In this document: positions 1-5,718 of the stretch, in pieces
How the letters are laid out: every line of letters starts with the position of its first letter
Numbering within the stretch: the stretch's first letter is position 1
DNA from: Clostridia bacterium
GTDB lineage: Bacteria > Bacillota_E > RBS10-35 > JAJYVN01
Length of the DNA stretch: 6,575 bases
Direction: 5' to 3'
Assembly (NCBI GenBank): GCA_027335515.1
Contig: DAHWHT010000111.1
Coordinates: 1-6,575 of the forward strand
Translations under genes and position numbers: made by a program
Notes under the pieces: generated by a model
The model's database searches: none
Told to the model about the DNA's origin: nothing
What the model saw: only the letters and a program-made list of their open reading frames with translations

Positions 1-2
1 AC

Positions 3-263
3 CAGGAGACCCTCGGCGTACCGGTCGTCGCGCTGGGCGTGCCGACCGTGGTCCATGCGGCAACCATCGCGGCCGACACCATCGAACTGCTGGCGCGGCG
101 TCTCAGCGCTGACGCCGCGTACCGCGGCTTGGCCGATCTGGTCGCCGACGACAAACGCCAGATGATCGCCGAGGTGCTGGCGCCGGCAGTCGGCGACCTG
201 ATGGTCACACCCAAGGAAATCGACGTTTCGGTTTTACTGAATACTCCCGTCGACTGCCTCTAA
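3..263 (+). CDS. gpr: Germination protease GPR, C-terminal part, with a replaced tail
   Basis: GPR (peptidase family A25) degrades the DNA-protecting small acid-soluble proteins of the spore core when a spore germinates. Only the last 86 codons are here; the gene starts upstream of the window. Two family hallmarks are visible: the segment LGVPVVALGVPTVVHAATI at the left edge and GDLMVTPKEID near the end. In normal GPR proteins the second motif is followed by roughly 30-40 more residues ending in a helical, asparagine- and leucine-rich tail. Here it is followed by only VSVLLNTPVDCL and a stop. The last 30 bases overlap the end of the convergent recombinase gene. The likely reason is integration of a mobile element just after the motif. 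Whether the chimeric protein is active cannot be told from sequence. Family identity is firm; the altered tail is seen directly; its cause is inferred. Confidence 0.9.
   Translation, partial: QETLGVPVVALGVPTVVHAATIAADTIELLARRLSADAAYRGLADLVADDKRQMIAEVLAPAVGDLMVTPKEIDVSVLLNTPVDCL
205..236. other. Probable attachment-site junction (attL) of an element integrated in gpr
   Basis: The gpr reading frame loses similarity to its family directly after the codons for MVTPKEID (ending near base 226). The stop codon of a large serine recombinase on the other strand lies at 234-236. An integrase gene abutting the broken end of a conserved gene is the classic arrangement of an attachment site. Large serine recombinases exchange strands at a central dinucleotide, so the exact crossover cannot be read without the empty site. 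No second copy of this sequence, which would mark attR, was found in the window. Confidence 0.55.
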
Positions 264-1772
264 CGGCGGAAACACTTCAGCTGCAAGAGCTGGAACCAAC
301 TCCAACCGCTGGTCTGGGTGGATCAGCACCGCAGACAAGACTTGACGGAGAACGGCTCGTCGATCTTCTGGTGTGGTTGCCGCCTTGCCGGCCTCCCGCA
401 GGTTCCGGACATCCGCCATGCTCTGAGCTGCCTGCTGGCGGCGCTCCACCTCGTCGGCATCAAGCCGCTTTAATGTGGTCTGGGCTTGCTGAAGCCGTGC
501 AGTGTTGTCCCGTAGCGTCTGGTCCGCCTCATCCTGCCGGATGCTTCCGCGCAATACCAAGTTCAGCACTCGATCCCGTGCGGCTCGTAGAGTGGCAATC
601 TCGGCCTGTAGGCGTTCTTGGGCCCCATTGACCTCCTCAGCATTTCCCCCTCCTGCCCGATGAATCCGCTCCTCCCACACGGCATCCGGCTCGTCGAGTA
701 GGTCAACCACGGCTAGCCAGACCGCGGTGTCTGCACGCCGCACCTGGAGTGGTCGGTTTGGGCATTTCTCTTCTGGGGTTGGCTTTCGCCCCCAATATTG
801 GGCTGTTCGACGCCCGCAGACGTAGTAGCAGTAAATCCGGGGATCTGGCGCATTTTTGATGCCACCGACAGAGTACATGGCCGACCCGCACACACCACAC
901 CGGACCAAGCCAGATAGGAGCAGGTCCCGGACGGCCGCCGACCGGCCTGGGTTGCGAATCGTGCGTTCCTTCAGACATTCCTGAGCTCGGGCAAACGTCT
1001 CAGTACCGATGATGGCTGGCACCTCAACCAAGACGGGGTCACGCGGAACGTGTTTCGCGTGACCCCGACGTTGGTGAAACTGTCGAAGCGAACCTGTGTA
1101 TACCGGATTTCGCAAGACTCGGAGAACGGTGTTTGGCCACCAACGCTCACTCGCGAGAGGGCGATATCCTTCGTCCCGCATCTGTTGGGCGATGCGGTGG
1201 GCGCCGAGCCCCTGTAGGCAAAGGTCAAAAATGCGGCGGATTGTGGTGGACTCTTCCTCTACGATGAAGAGGGTGCCGTCTTTGTAGCGGTAACCGAGCA
1301 ACTTGGTCGGGGGCTGAGCAATTCCACCTTGCGTGGCTTTCTGCCGCTTGCCTCGCATCATTCGGTCCCTGATCTTCGCACGCTCAAACTCCGCAACAGC
1401 ACCTCGGAGGGAGAGGAATAGCCGCCCTTCTGGCGTTCTCTCCCACTCCATGGCGACAAAGACGAGTTGGGCCTTTTCTTCGATTTCGTCAGTGAGCGCC
1501 AGAAGGTGACGTAGATCGCGGGAAAGGCGGTCTGGATCGAGCGTAACAACCAGGTCGTATGCCCCAGCCGCCACATCGTCGCGAAGGCGCCGCAGTGCTG
1601 GTCGTTCCAGGGTGCCGCCAGAAACACCATCGTCAATGAAAGCGGGAGCCGGCTCCGCACCAAGTTCCCGTGCCTTCTTCTGACACTCAGCCACCTGTGA
1701 CGGCAGGCTGTATCCATGCTTGGCCTGGTCCTCGCTACTGACGCGGGCGTACACCGCGGCTTGAAGCGCCAT
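234..1772 (-). CDS. Large serine recombinase (site-specific integrase)
   Basis: This enzyme cuts and rejoins DNA at two attachment sites through a serine nucleophile, integrating or excising a mobile element. The predicted product has 512 residues, typical of the family. Residues 1-145 form the resolvase domain, with YARVSS (catalytic Ser12, Arg10), the DRLSR motif (81-85) and the long helix around AVAEFERAKIRDRM. Residues about 155-265 match the recombinase domain. A zinc ribbon follows, with cysteines at 292, 295, 319 and 337. Residues about 378-460 look like the coiled-coil arm that controls synapsis. I chose the ATG at 1772 because the catalytic motif begins a few residues later and GGGGGT precedes it by about six bases; an ATG at 1787 and a longer frame to 1874 lack such a site. 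All motifs appear intact. The gene converges on gpr and ends inside the junction, so gpr is its probable target. Confidence 0.95.
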   Translation of the reverse strand: MALQAAVYARVSSEDQAKHGYSLPSQVAECQKKARELGAEPAPAFIDDGVSGGTLERPALRRLRDDVAAGAYDLVVTLDPDRLSRDLRHLLALTDEIEEKAQLVFVAMEWERTPEGRLFLSLRGAVAEFERAKIRDRMMRGKRQKATQGGIAQPPTKLLGYRYKDGTLFIVEEESTTIRRIFDLCLQGLGAHRIAQQMRDEGYRPLASERWWPNTVLRVLRNPVYTGSLRQFHQRRGHAKHVPRDPVLVEVPAIIGTETFARAQECLKERTIRNPGRSAAVRDLLLSGLVRCGVCGSAMYSVGGIKNAPDPRIYCYYVCGRRTAQYWGRKPTPEEKCPNRPLQVRRADTAVWLAVVDLLDEPDAVWEERIHRAGGGNAEEVNGAQERLQAEIATLRAARDRVLNLVLRGSIRQDEADQTLRDNTARLQQAQTTLKRLDADEVERRQQAAQSMADVRNLREAGKAATTPEDRRAVLRQVLSAVLIHPDQRLELVPALAAEVFPPLEAVDGSIQ

Positions 1773-1941
1773 CGAAACCCCCAACATTGCCGATCTTTTT
1801 TCGTACCCGCCGCGCGAGTTCGTCCCGGGCAGTCTCAATAGTGGACGGCGCCGGCCTCGCGGCCCAGATAACACGCAAGGGATAAGGTTCTGCTGCTACG
1901 CCGACGCCTTCGGATGTGCCCGATGATGCAATTTGGCGCAC
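1735..1941 (-). CDS. Small hypothetical protein overlapping the recombinase start
   Basis: A 68-codon frame starts with GTG at 1941 and ends inside the recombinase gene, overlapping its start by 38 bases in another frame. A strong ribosome binding site, GGAGGAAGGG, lies about eight bases upstream of the GTG, which is the main reason to take it seriously. The product has a hydrophobic segment (LRVIWAARPAP, about 22-32) followed by a charged, probably helical stretch (TIETARDELARRVRKKIG). I see no cysteines, signal peptide or known domain. Position and overlap suggest it is co-transcribed and translationally coupled with the recombinase. A small accessory or directionality protein is possible but is only inference. 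The GTG lies inside the left copy of the TTGGCGCACC repeat. The frame could be fortuitous, since codon use is less biased than in neighbouring genes. Confidence 0.4.
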   Translation of the reverse strand: MRQIASSGTSEGVGVAAEPYPLRVIWAARPAPSTIETARDELARRVRKKIGNVGGFDGASSRGVRPRQ

Positions 1942-1944
1942 CAG
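1933..1944 (+). repeat. Left copy of 12-bp inverted repeat TTGGCGCACCAG
   Basis: TTGGCGCACCAG at 1933-1944 is perfectly complementary to CTGGTGCGCCAA at 3880-3891. The pair brackets 1959 bp with no recognised gene family. A further copy of its core, GGTGCGCCAAT, lies at 1987-1997. A single 12-bp match is not rare by chance in a window this size. The clustering of the core motif between the two copies is what makes it notable. Confidence 0.5.
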
Positions 1945-2159
1945 GCAGCCCTTCCTCCCGACCGGTCGTTGAATTGGGTTCGTGGCGGTGCGCCAATCGG
2001 GGTCGTTCTTTTGGTGACTCAGATTGGCGCGACGGTCAAATCAGTGGTTATGGATCGCATCGCCTTCGCTGGTCAGCATTCCCGTACTGGCGCGATGAAT
2101 TGCACGCTTGGCCGGCAACTGAAGCAGTGGCTTGGAGCCGCGCCGGTAGGAACGGCCAT
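1942..2159. other. Leader region upstream of the recombinase genes
   Basis: No convincing gene lies here. It should hold the leftward promoter for the small ORF and recombinase. A TTGACC box on the minus strand (2034-2039) has no good -10 partner at the right distance, so no promoter is called. The region holds the dyads listed separately and the binding site GGAGGAAGGG (RC) just upstream of 1941. Confidence 0.4.
1987..2030. repeat. Dyad GCGCCAATC / GATTGGCGC upstream of the recombinase operon
   Basis: GCGCCAATC at 1990-1998 pairs perfectly with GATTGGCGC at 2022-2030 (9-bp arms, 23-bp spacer). GGTGCGCCAA at 1987-1996 is also the exact complement of TTGGCGCACC at 1933-1942. The region upstream of the recombinase genes therefore carries three alternating TTGGCGC boxes in about 100 bp, with a weaker CTGGCGC near 2088. 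This looks like an array of protein binding sites, perhaps for control of the recombinase or for excision. The ligand is unknown. Confidence 0.45.
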
Positions 2160-3242
2160 TTATGCCGGCAACATGACCCTCAGCAGCCGGAGTCCGCGCC
2201 AGCCGCCCGGCAGGTCGACCCACTCCCCCCGGCCGGCGCGAACCGCGGCTGCGGCCTGGGCGGGGTGCAGGCGCAATGGCAGCGGTCGGTTGTTGCGGTC
2301 GACCGTGCGGATTCGCGGGGTGGTGGACGCGATGGGCTGCGGTCGGCCACGGACCATGTTGAGTCCATCCGGCCCGATGATCTTGTGGCCGTCGGGAGCC
2401 GGGCGCGATGTCTGGCGGGCGAGCGGGGCGGTGATGGCGTCGCGCGCCGCGGCGTAGGCGGCGCCGAGAACGGTGTTGGCGGCGGTACCGTGTAGCGGCT
2501 GCGCCCGCCGGACGGCATCCACCGACACTTCGCCGTTGCTTTCGGATTTTGCCCAGGTGATGCGGTTGGCGCGGCGCGCCGGGTGCGGCCGGCCCTGTTC
2601 TGTTCGGGTGGAGCCGGGCTTGGCGGCGGTCCGTTCGACGGCGTGGTTTTTGATGCAGCCGTGATGGCCGTGCTCTTGGCGCGGCCCGCGCATCAGGGCG
2701 CTGGTCGAATGGCTTTCACCGTTCCGAAGATCAGCGAGCAGCTCGATAGTGGTCGCGGCGTTTGGCCCTTGTAGCGGAATCCCTATACGGCTCTGTCCCA
2801 GGTTTTGGACCGGTGCCAGGGGCATCCCGTGTCGCAGGTGCTCCAGATTGATGAATGAAATGTCCAGGCCGTCGGGAATGGAGTCGTGGAGCACGGCGTC
2901 ATCGGGCAATGGTTTGACGAGCTGGATCACGTTGTCGCTGATGCGCCGGGCGTGCGCGGAGACCACGAGATCCCTGGCTTTAGCATAAGTGGTCGGCTTG
3001 GTGGCGAGGCGACCGGTGGCGTCAAAGACATACGTGACGAACGGGGCGCTCTCTTTGCAGTAAGAGTTGGACTGCAACGCGGTCACGCCTTTCAGCGATG
3101 AATAACTGGGGTAGCCGAATGGTGAAAGTTTGCCGCTGTATCTTCTTGTGCTTGCCGGTGATTTGGCGTAACCGTTCTTGGCGTCGAGAGACATGAGCGC
3201 GCCAACGCTGTGTAAATCTTCTTGGAGCTCGGCGGGCGGCAT
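2160..3242 (-). CDS. Hypothetical protein of 360 residues, no recognised family
   Basis: The frame is open for 1083 bases, with GC-rich third positions and many RNY codons. Its amino-acid make-up is more protein-like than the overlapping plus-strand frames, so I read the minus strand as coding. I do not recognise the family. There is no signal peptide or membrane segment. The first third is rich in Tyr and Ser (KLSPFGYPSYSSLKG). The middle (about 75-165) reads as a folded domain with FVTYVFDATGRL and ISDNVIQLVKPL. Residues about 190-235 are basic and His-rich, perhaps a linker. The tail (314-360) contains RPLPLRLHPAQAAAAVRAGR, which loosely recalls the RRXRR/PLMP domain of IscB-type proteins. 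That domain is normally N-terminal, and no RuvC or HNH motif is visible. The ATG at 3242 or the one at 3194 could be the start; neither has a strong binding site. It is the only long gene inside the repeat-bounded block. Confidence 0.6.
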   Translation of the reverse strand: MPPAELQEDLHSVGALMSLDAKNGYAKSPASTRRYSGKLSPFGYPSYSSLKGVTALQSNSYCKESAPFVTYVFDATGRLATKPTTYAKARDLVVSAHARRISDNVIQLVKPLPDDAVLHDSIPDGLDISFINLEHLRHGMPLAPVQNLGQSRIGIPLQGPNAATTIELLADLRNGESHSTSALMRGPRQEHGHHGCIKNHAVERTAAKPGSTRTEQGRPHPARRANRITWAKSESNGEVSVDAVRRAQPLHGTAANTVLGAAYAAARDAITAPLARQTSRPAPDGHKIIGPDGLNMVRGRPQPIASTTPRIRTVDRNNRPLPLRLHPAQAAAAVRAGRGEWVDLPGGWRGLRLLRVMLPA

Positions 3243-3275
3243 GCGTCTCAGGCTTGCCTCTGCGGGCTGCGCGTC

Positions 3276-3297
3276 CTATCATTAATAATTGATGGGA
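3276..3297 (-). promoter_or_regulatory. AT-rich island with TATCA/TGATG half-sites, likely promoter or operator
   Basis: A short AT-rich patch (ATTAATAATT at 3281-3290) stands out in GC-rich surroundings about 35-55 bases upstream of the hypothetical gene start at 3242. It lies where a leftward -10 box would be expected. It is flanked by ATCA (3278-3281) and TGAT (3290-3293), an imperfect dyad whose half-sites resemble the ACATCA/TGATGT operator in front of the repressor gene. No clear -35 box is visible. Confidence 0.3.
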
Positions 3298-3328
3298 GCG
3301 TAGCGGGCAGGGTTCGGCCTTCGCTTGT

Positions 3329-3786
3329 GCGGTTGCGAGCAACCGCTGGGCGGGAGGCGACCGTACCGGGGGAAATGCGTGCAGATCCCATGCCTGGGCG
3401 TGAGTGCTGCAGCCCGGTTCGGCTGTCCTGCCGGGTCCGCCGCTCGGGGGGGAGGTCGCGGAAGTGCTCCCCCCGTCCTTGTGGCCTCTGATCCGCGGGG
3501 CCGGCCGCCTGGAAAGTGAACGGCCCCGCGAGTTGTCCCTCAATATCACCGGGCCGCCCGTCCGGTTCGTCGATGCGGGCAGCGATCGGATGCTTGTCGG
3601 GTCAATCCGGGCCCCGCGGGTCCGGGACTCCTCCACCTGGAGGCGCGCTCCCCCGGCCAGGTGGACCACCGGGGGGCGGGTCTTTGGGGGGCTTCATGCG
3701 CATCCCTTTGCGTCGGTCCCCAGCGGCGGGATTGCCGACCCAGTCCGCTCATTGTCCGCCGCCACCCGGCTGCCACCCCGGGCGGC
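3329..3786. other. Cluster of GC-rich hairpins, possible structured RNA
   Basis: Five inverted repeats follow one another: 3329-3335 with 3340-3346 (7 bp, loop 4); 3447-3454 with 3467-3474 (8 bp, GGGGGGAG); 3494-3503 with 3521-3530 (10 bp, CGCGGGGCCG); 3632-3640 with 3657-3665 (9 bp, TCCACCTGG); and 3758-3763 with 3781-3786 (6 bp). None is followed by a T tract on either strand, so they are not ordinary terminators. They could form a structured non-coding RNA or leader for either neighbour, or be a by-product of high GC. I cannot match them to a known RNA family. Confidence 0.25.
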
Positions 3787-3879
3787 TGGCGCGATTCTCG
3801 GGCCGGGATCTCGCTCGGGTTTCCCGTCGTCGCGATCCCCCGTCCGTCGTCCCGCAGTGGTAGTGTACATCGTCATTTA

Positions 3880-3891
3880 CTGGTGCGCCAA
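3880..3891 (-). repeat. Right copy of 12-bp inverted repeat TTGGCGCACCAG
   Basis: CTGGTGCGCCAA on the plus strand is the perfect complement of 1933-1944. It sits in an AT-richer stretch, and its outer end overlaps a possible leftward -35 box. Bases outside the two repeats show no direct duplication. Confidence 0.5.
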
Positions 3892-4011
3892 TAAACATAT
3901 CTGGAGATTAGACTTTGTGCGCCTGTGTGGCCGCTTTGAGCGGGTATTTGCGGCCTAAAGCTGCTTCGGTCTCCCTGATGCTCTCGATATTGTTTGTTTT
4001 TGTTTTACTCA

Positions 4012-4028
4012 ACATCAGGTTATGATGT
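4012..4028. promoter_or_regulatory. Repressor operator ACATCA-N5-TGATGT over the -10 box
   Basis: The arms ACATCA (4012-4017) and TGATGT (4023-4028) form a perfect 6-bp dyad with a 5-base centre, typical in size for an XRE-type operator. The dyad covers TATGAT (4021-4026), a one-mismatch -10 box for the gene starting at 4047. A T-rich tract lies upstream; the best -35-like box, TTGTTT (4000-4005), is only 15 bases away, so the promoter is weak or needs help. The arrangement predicts autorepression by the downstream regulator. Another TGATG half-site occurs at 3976-3980. Confidence 0.5.
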
Positions 4029-4046
4029 GTGGCGGGGGGGGCCGTG

Positions 4047-4430
4047 ATGCCGGCGAAGCACGTTGGGGACCAGGTGATTGCGGCACGGGTGTGTGAGGCG
4101 CGCAAACGGATTGGTTTGAGCCAGACTCAACTTGCGGAACGGCTTGGAGTCAGCCAGTCTCTGGTGTTGTCGTGGGAACGAGCGACTTTCACTCCGACGG
4201 TCCCCCATCTTCGTTCGCTGGCGCAGGTATTGGGCGTGCCCATGGACTGGCTGGCGGGAAACGAGGAGCAACTGCGGGAGCGGTGGCCGGAAGGATTGGC
4301 CCTCTTGCGACGTGCGGCGGACTCGCTGAACGCGGGGCGGCGGGATCGGATTATCGGCGTGATGCGCTCCTTGGTTGAGGCATTCGAGAACGAGGCCGGC
4401 GAGGACCCCCGCCGGGAGGGCAACCATTGA
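4047..4430 (+). CDS. XRE-family transcriptional repressor
   Basis: The 127-residue product is a Cro/CI-like DNA-binding protein. A helix-turn-helix domain spans about residues 12-70, with the positioning helix SQTQLAERLG (25-34), recognition helix SQSLVLSWE (36-44) and the conserved end of the fold at VPMDWLAG. The C-terminal 55 residues are helical and charged and probably mediate dimerisation or contact with the partner peptidase. I chose the ATG at 4047 because a run of seven Gs lies about five bases upstream; in-frame GTGs at 4029 and 4044 are alternatives. The upstream dyad suggests it represses its own transcription. Its stop codon overlaps the start of the next gene. Paired with an ImmA/IrrE-type peptidase it matches the control module of ICEBs1-like elements and prophages. 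Similar pairs have also been proposed to act as toxin-antitoxin systems. Confidence 0.92.
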   Translation: MPAKHVGDQVIAARVCEARKRIGLSQTQLAERLGVSQSLVLSWERATFTPTVPHLRSLAQVLGVPMDWLAGNEEQLRERWPEGLALLRRAADSLNAGRRDRIIGVMRSLVEAFENEAGEDPRREGNH

Positions 4431-5197
4431 ATTCCGCGCCCAGACGGGCGTGGGTGGTTAATCGCGTGCGGACCTTTCGCCAAGAGATGGGCTGGGATGA
4501 AGCGGGTCCGGCTCCGGTCGATGCGTTGTGTGAACGGTATGGTGTTGCGCTCCGTTGGGGCCCTGAATCTGAAATGGGCCGTGACGGGGCGTGGACGGCG
4601 CCTTGTTCGAGTGGATATCTAACTGTGCTCAATCCCCGTTTTCGGGATTTCCAGGGACGGCTCCGCTGGACAAAATCTCACGAGTTGATGCACGCGGTAG
4701 TGCTGGGGCATCTGGCTGAATATTCGGTGAGCAACGTGACACATGCTCAGGAGCGGGTCCTGTGTCGCGAAGCGGACATCGGGGCGGCGGAACTGTTGTT
4801 GCCCGAAGCCGGCCTCCGTGCCGTCATCCGGAGAGAGTTGTGCGACGCGGCGAACAATGGCTTACTTCCGCACGAGATCGGTAAGTTGAAGGGATGTTTT
4901 GGTGTTTCCTGGGAAGCGCTGTTTCTCCGGTTGGATGAGTTGAATATTCAGTCGCGCAGAGTATCCAGCGCCCTGTTCCGAATTTACGAAGATTCGTCGT
5001 TCCGGGGGGACGCCGCGTGGGTGATTGCTCGCGCGTGGAAGATTATCGGTGCCCGGGACCCGGAGTGGTTGGACTCAAATGTGGCATCAGCGAACATATC
5101 AGCGAACAATGATTGGTTGGCGGCCTATCGTGAAGATCCGGCTTTGCGGCTCGATTTTCCGCCGCGCTGGAATCCGCCGCGAAGTCGCAGGGCGTAG
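4427..5197 (+). CDS. ImmA/IrrE-family zinc metallopeptidase
   Basis: This is a 256-residue cytoplasmic protein of the M78 / COG2856 family. Members such as ImmA cleave the cognate XRE repressor and so derepress a mobile element. The zinc motif is SHELMHAVVLGH, with ligands His85 and His89 and catalytic Glu86. The third ligand is likely Glu115 in READIGAAELLLPE, the conserved signature of the family. The region after about 150 is helical, and the C-terminal 80 residues are less conserved and may sense a signal. Translation starts at TTG (4427), which overlaps the repressor's TGA by four bases in all; GGGAGGG ends six bases upstream. This implies translational coupling. Substrate and inducing signal are inferred from context only. 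Confidence 0.92.
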   Translation: MNSAPRRAWVVNRVRTFRQEMGWDEAGPAPVDALCERYGVALRWGPESEMGRDGAWTAPCSSGYLTVLNPRFRDFQGRLRWTKSHELMHAVVLGHLAEYSVSNVTHAQERVLCREADIGAAELLLPEAGLRAVIRRELCDAANNGLLPHEIGKLKGCFGVSWEALFLRLDELNIQSRRVSSALFRIYEDSSFRGDAAWVIARAWKIIGARDPEWLDSNVASANISANNDWLAAYREDPALRLDFPPRWNPPRSRRA

Positions 5198-5297
5198 CCC
5201 CAGTGTCTGACCCCACGCACGGAATGCAGGGACCACGGCGCCCGACCGCGAGCGGGGCCAGGAAGCCTGTAGCCACGCGCCTTGATGGCGCAGGGAA

Positions 5298-5318
5298 GGT
5301 GCTCCTGACGTGGGCACC
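5298..5318. terminator. Hairpin between convergent genes, possible terminator
   Basis: GGTGCTC (5298-5304) pairs with GGGCACC (5312-5318), seven pairs including one G-U, with a 7-base loop. It lies in the 135-bp gap between the peptidase gene and the convergent coiled-coil gene. No proper T tract follows on either strand, so termination is only suggested. A second small hairpin, GCGCC/GGCGC, lies at 5277-5291. Confidence 0.25.
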
Positions 5319-5332
5319 GTCTCCTCCCAGGG

Positions 5333-5689
5333 TTATCGCTTCTCCACTGTCCTAATGCGCTTCTCATGGTCGTTGAGGCGTCTCTCGTGGTTGGCGGCGC
5401 TGGCCTCCAGGGGCAGGACGTGGTGATTGAGCATGTCTTCCTCGCGGGCGGCGTCCAGGCGGTCCGCCTCGGCGCGCTGGTGTGTGGAGAACGCTTCGGG
5501 CAGGGCCTTGATCTCGGCGATGATGGCGTCGCGGTCCATGCCGGCCTGCCGGCGCACCTCGGCAATCTTGGCTTCCATCTGCTGTTGCGACTCCGCGAAG
5601 CGGGCGTCCATCGTCTTGTGCGTCTCGGCAAAACGTTGGTTGATGCGTTGCTCTATCGCGTCCAGGTATGCCTTGAGTTCGGGGTCCAA
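5333..5689 (-). CDS. Small coiled-coil protein, function unknown
   Basis: The 118-residue product is highly charged and almost wholly helical, with heptad-like spacing from LKAYLDAIEQRINQRF to MEAKIAEVRRQ (5-47). A second helical stretch, LPLEASAANHERRL to the end, is interrupted by ALPEAF (62-67). There is no membrane segment, signal peptide or cysteine. The start is TTG at 5689, chosen because a perfect AAGGAGG lies seven bases upstream; the open frame continues far beyond this into proline- and arginine-rich sequence that is antisense to the Rpn remnant and not credible. I do not recognise a named family. Coiled-coil proteins of this kind often act as oligomerisation or scaffold partners, but no partner is evident. 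It faces the peptidase gene and diverges from the Rpn remnant. Confidence 0.75.
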   Translation of the reverse strand: MDPELKAYLDAIEQRINQRFAETHKTMDARFAESQQQMEAKIAEVRRQAGMDRDAIIAEIKALPEAFSTHQRAEADRLDAAREEDMLNHHVLPLEASAANHERRLNDHEKRIRTVEKR

Positions 5690-5718
5690 GGCGGTTCCTC
5701 CTTGGGCGGGTTGCTCTG

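Larger units (their letters stand above)
1933..3891. mobile_element. Candidate mobile unit bounded by 12-bp inverted repeats
   Basis: The block is defined by the terminal inverted repeats at 1933-1944 and 3880-3891. All seven exact copies of TTGGCGC or its complement that I find in the window lie inside it: 1933, 1990, 2024, 2566, 2676, 3199 and 3885. The remaining 4.6 kb has none. Iterated end motifs are known in some transposons (IS21 and Tn7 types carry several transposase-binding sites per end). However, no transposase is recognisable inside and I see no target-site duplication outside the repeats. It may instead be a set of regulator binding sites or a decayed insertion. Confidence 0.2.
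3243..4046. other. 800-bp region without a convincing gene
   Basis: It separates the leftward hypothetical gene from the rightward repressor gene. It holds, left to right: an AT-rich island (3276-3297), a GC-rich stretch with several perfect hairpins (3329-3786), the right inverted repeat (3880-3891), a smaller hairpin GGCCGC/GCGGCC (3929-3934 with 3950-3955), a T-rich tract (3990-4007) and the repressor operator/promoter. A possible leftward promoter is TTGGCG (3886-3891, minus) with TACACT (3862-3867, minus), spacer 18; if used it would give a leader of about 600 bases. A plus-strand frame at 3404-3958 is open but reads like non-coding sequence. Confidence 0.45.

Noticed and set aside
2041..2223. 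Minus-strand 60-codon frame after the orphan gene
   Set aside because: It overlaps the end of the orphan gene out of frame, has no binding site and no recognisable motif; I considered a frameshifted continuation but saw no family support.
2160..2320. IscB/IsrB-type RNA-guided nuclease
   Set aside because: Only a loose RRXRR-like stretch is present, at the C-terminus instead of the N-terminus. No RuvC, bridge helix or HNH motif was found in any frame nearby.
1914..2495. Two plus-strand frames (1914-2495 and 1933-2457) opposite the orphan gene
   Set aside because: Their composition is shadow-like. They share GC-rich positions with the minus-strand frame, which is longer, open throughout and more protein-like.
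3404..3958. Plus-strand open frame of 184 codons in the hairpin region
   Set aside because: It starts at GTG without a binding site, its composition (Pro, Arg, Gly, Ser) is that of translated GC-rich non-coding DNA, and it runs through the right inverted repeat and the repressor leader.
5198..5332. attR with the missing gpr tail between the peptidase and coiled-coil genes
   Set aside because: No sequence encoding a GPR-like tail and no copy of the junction bases is present here or elsewhere in the window.
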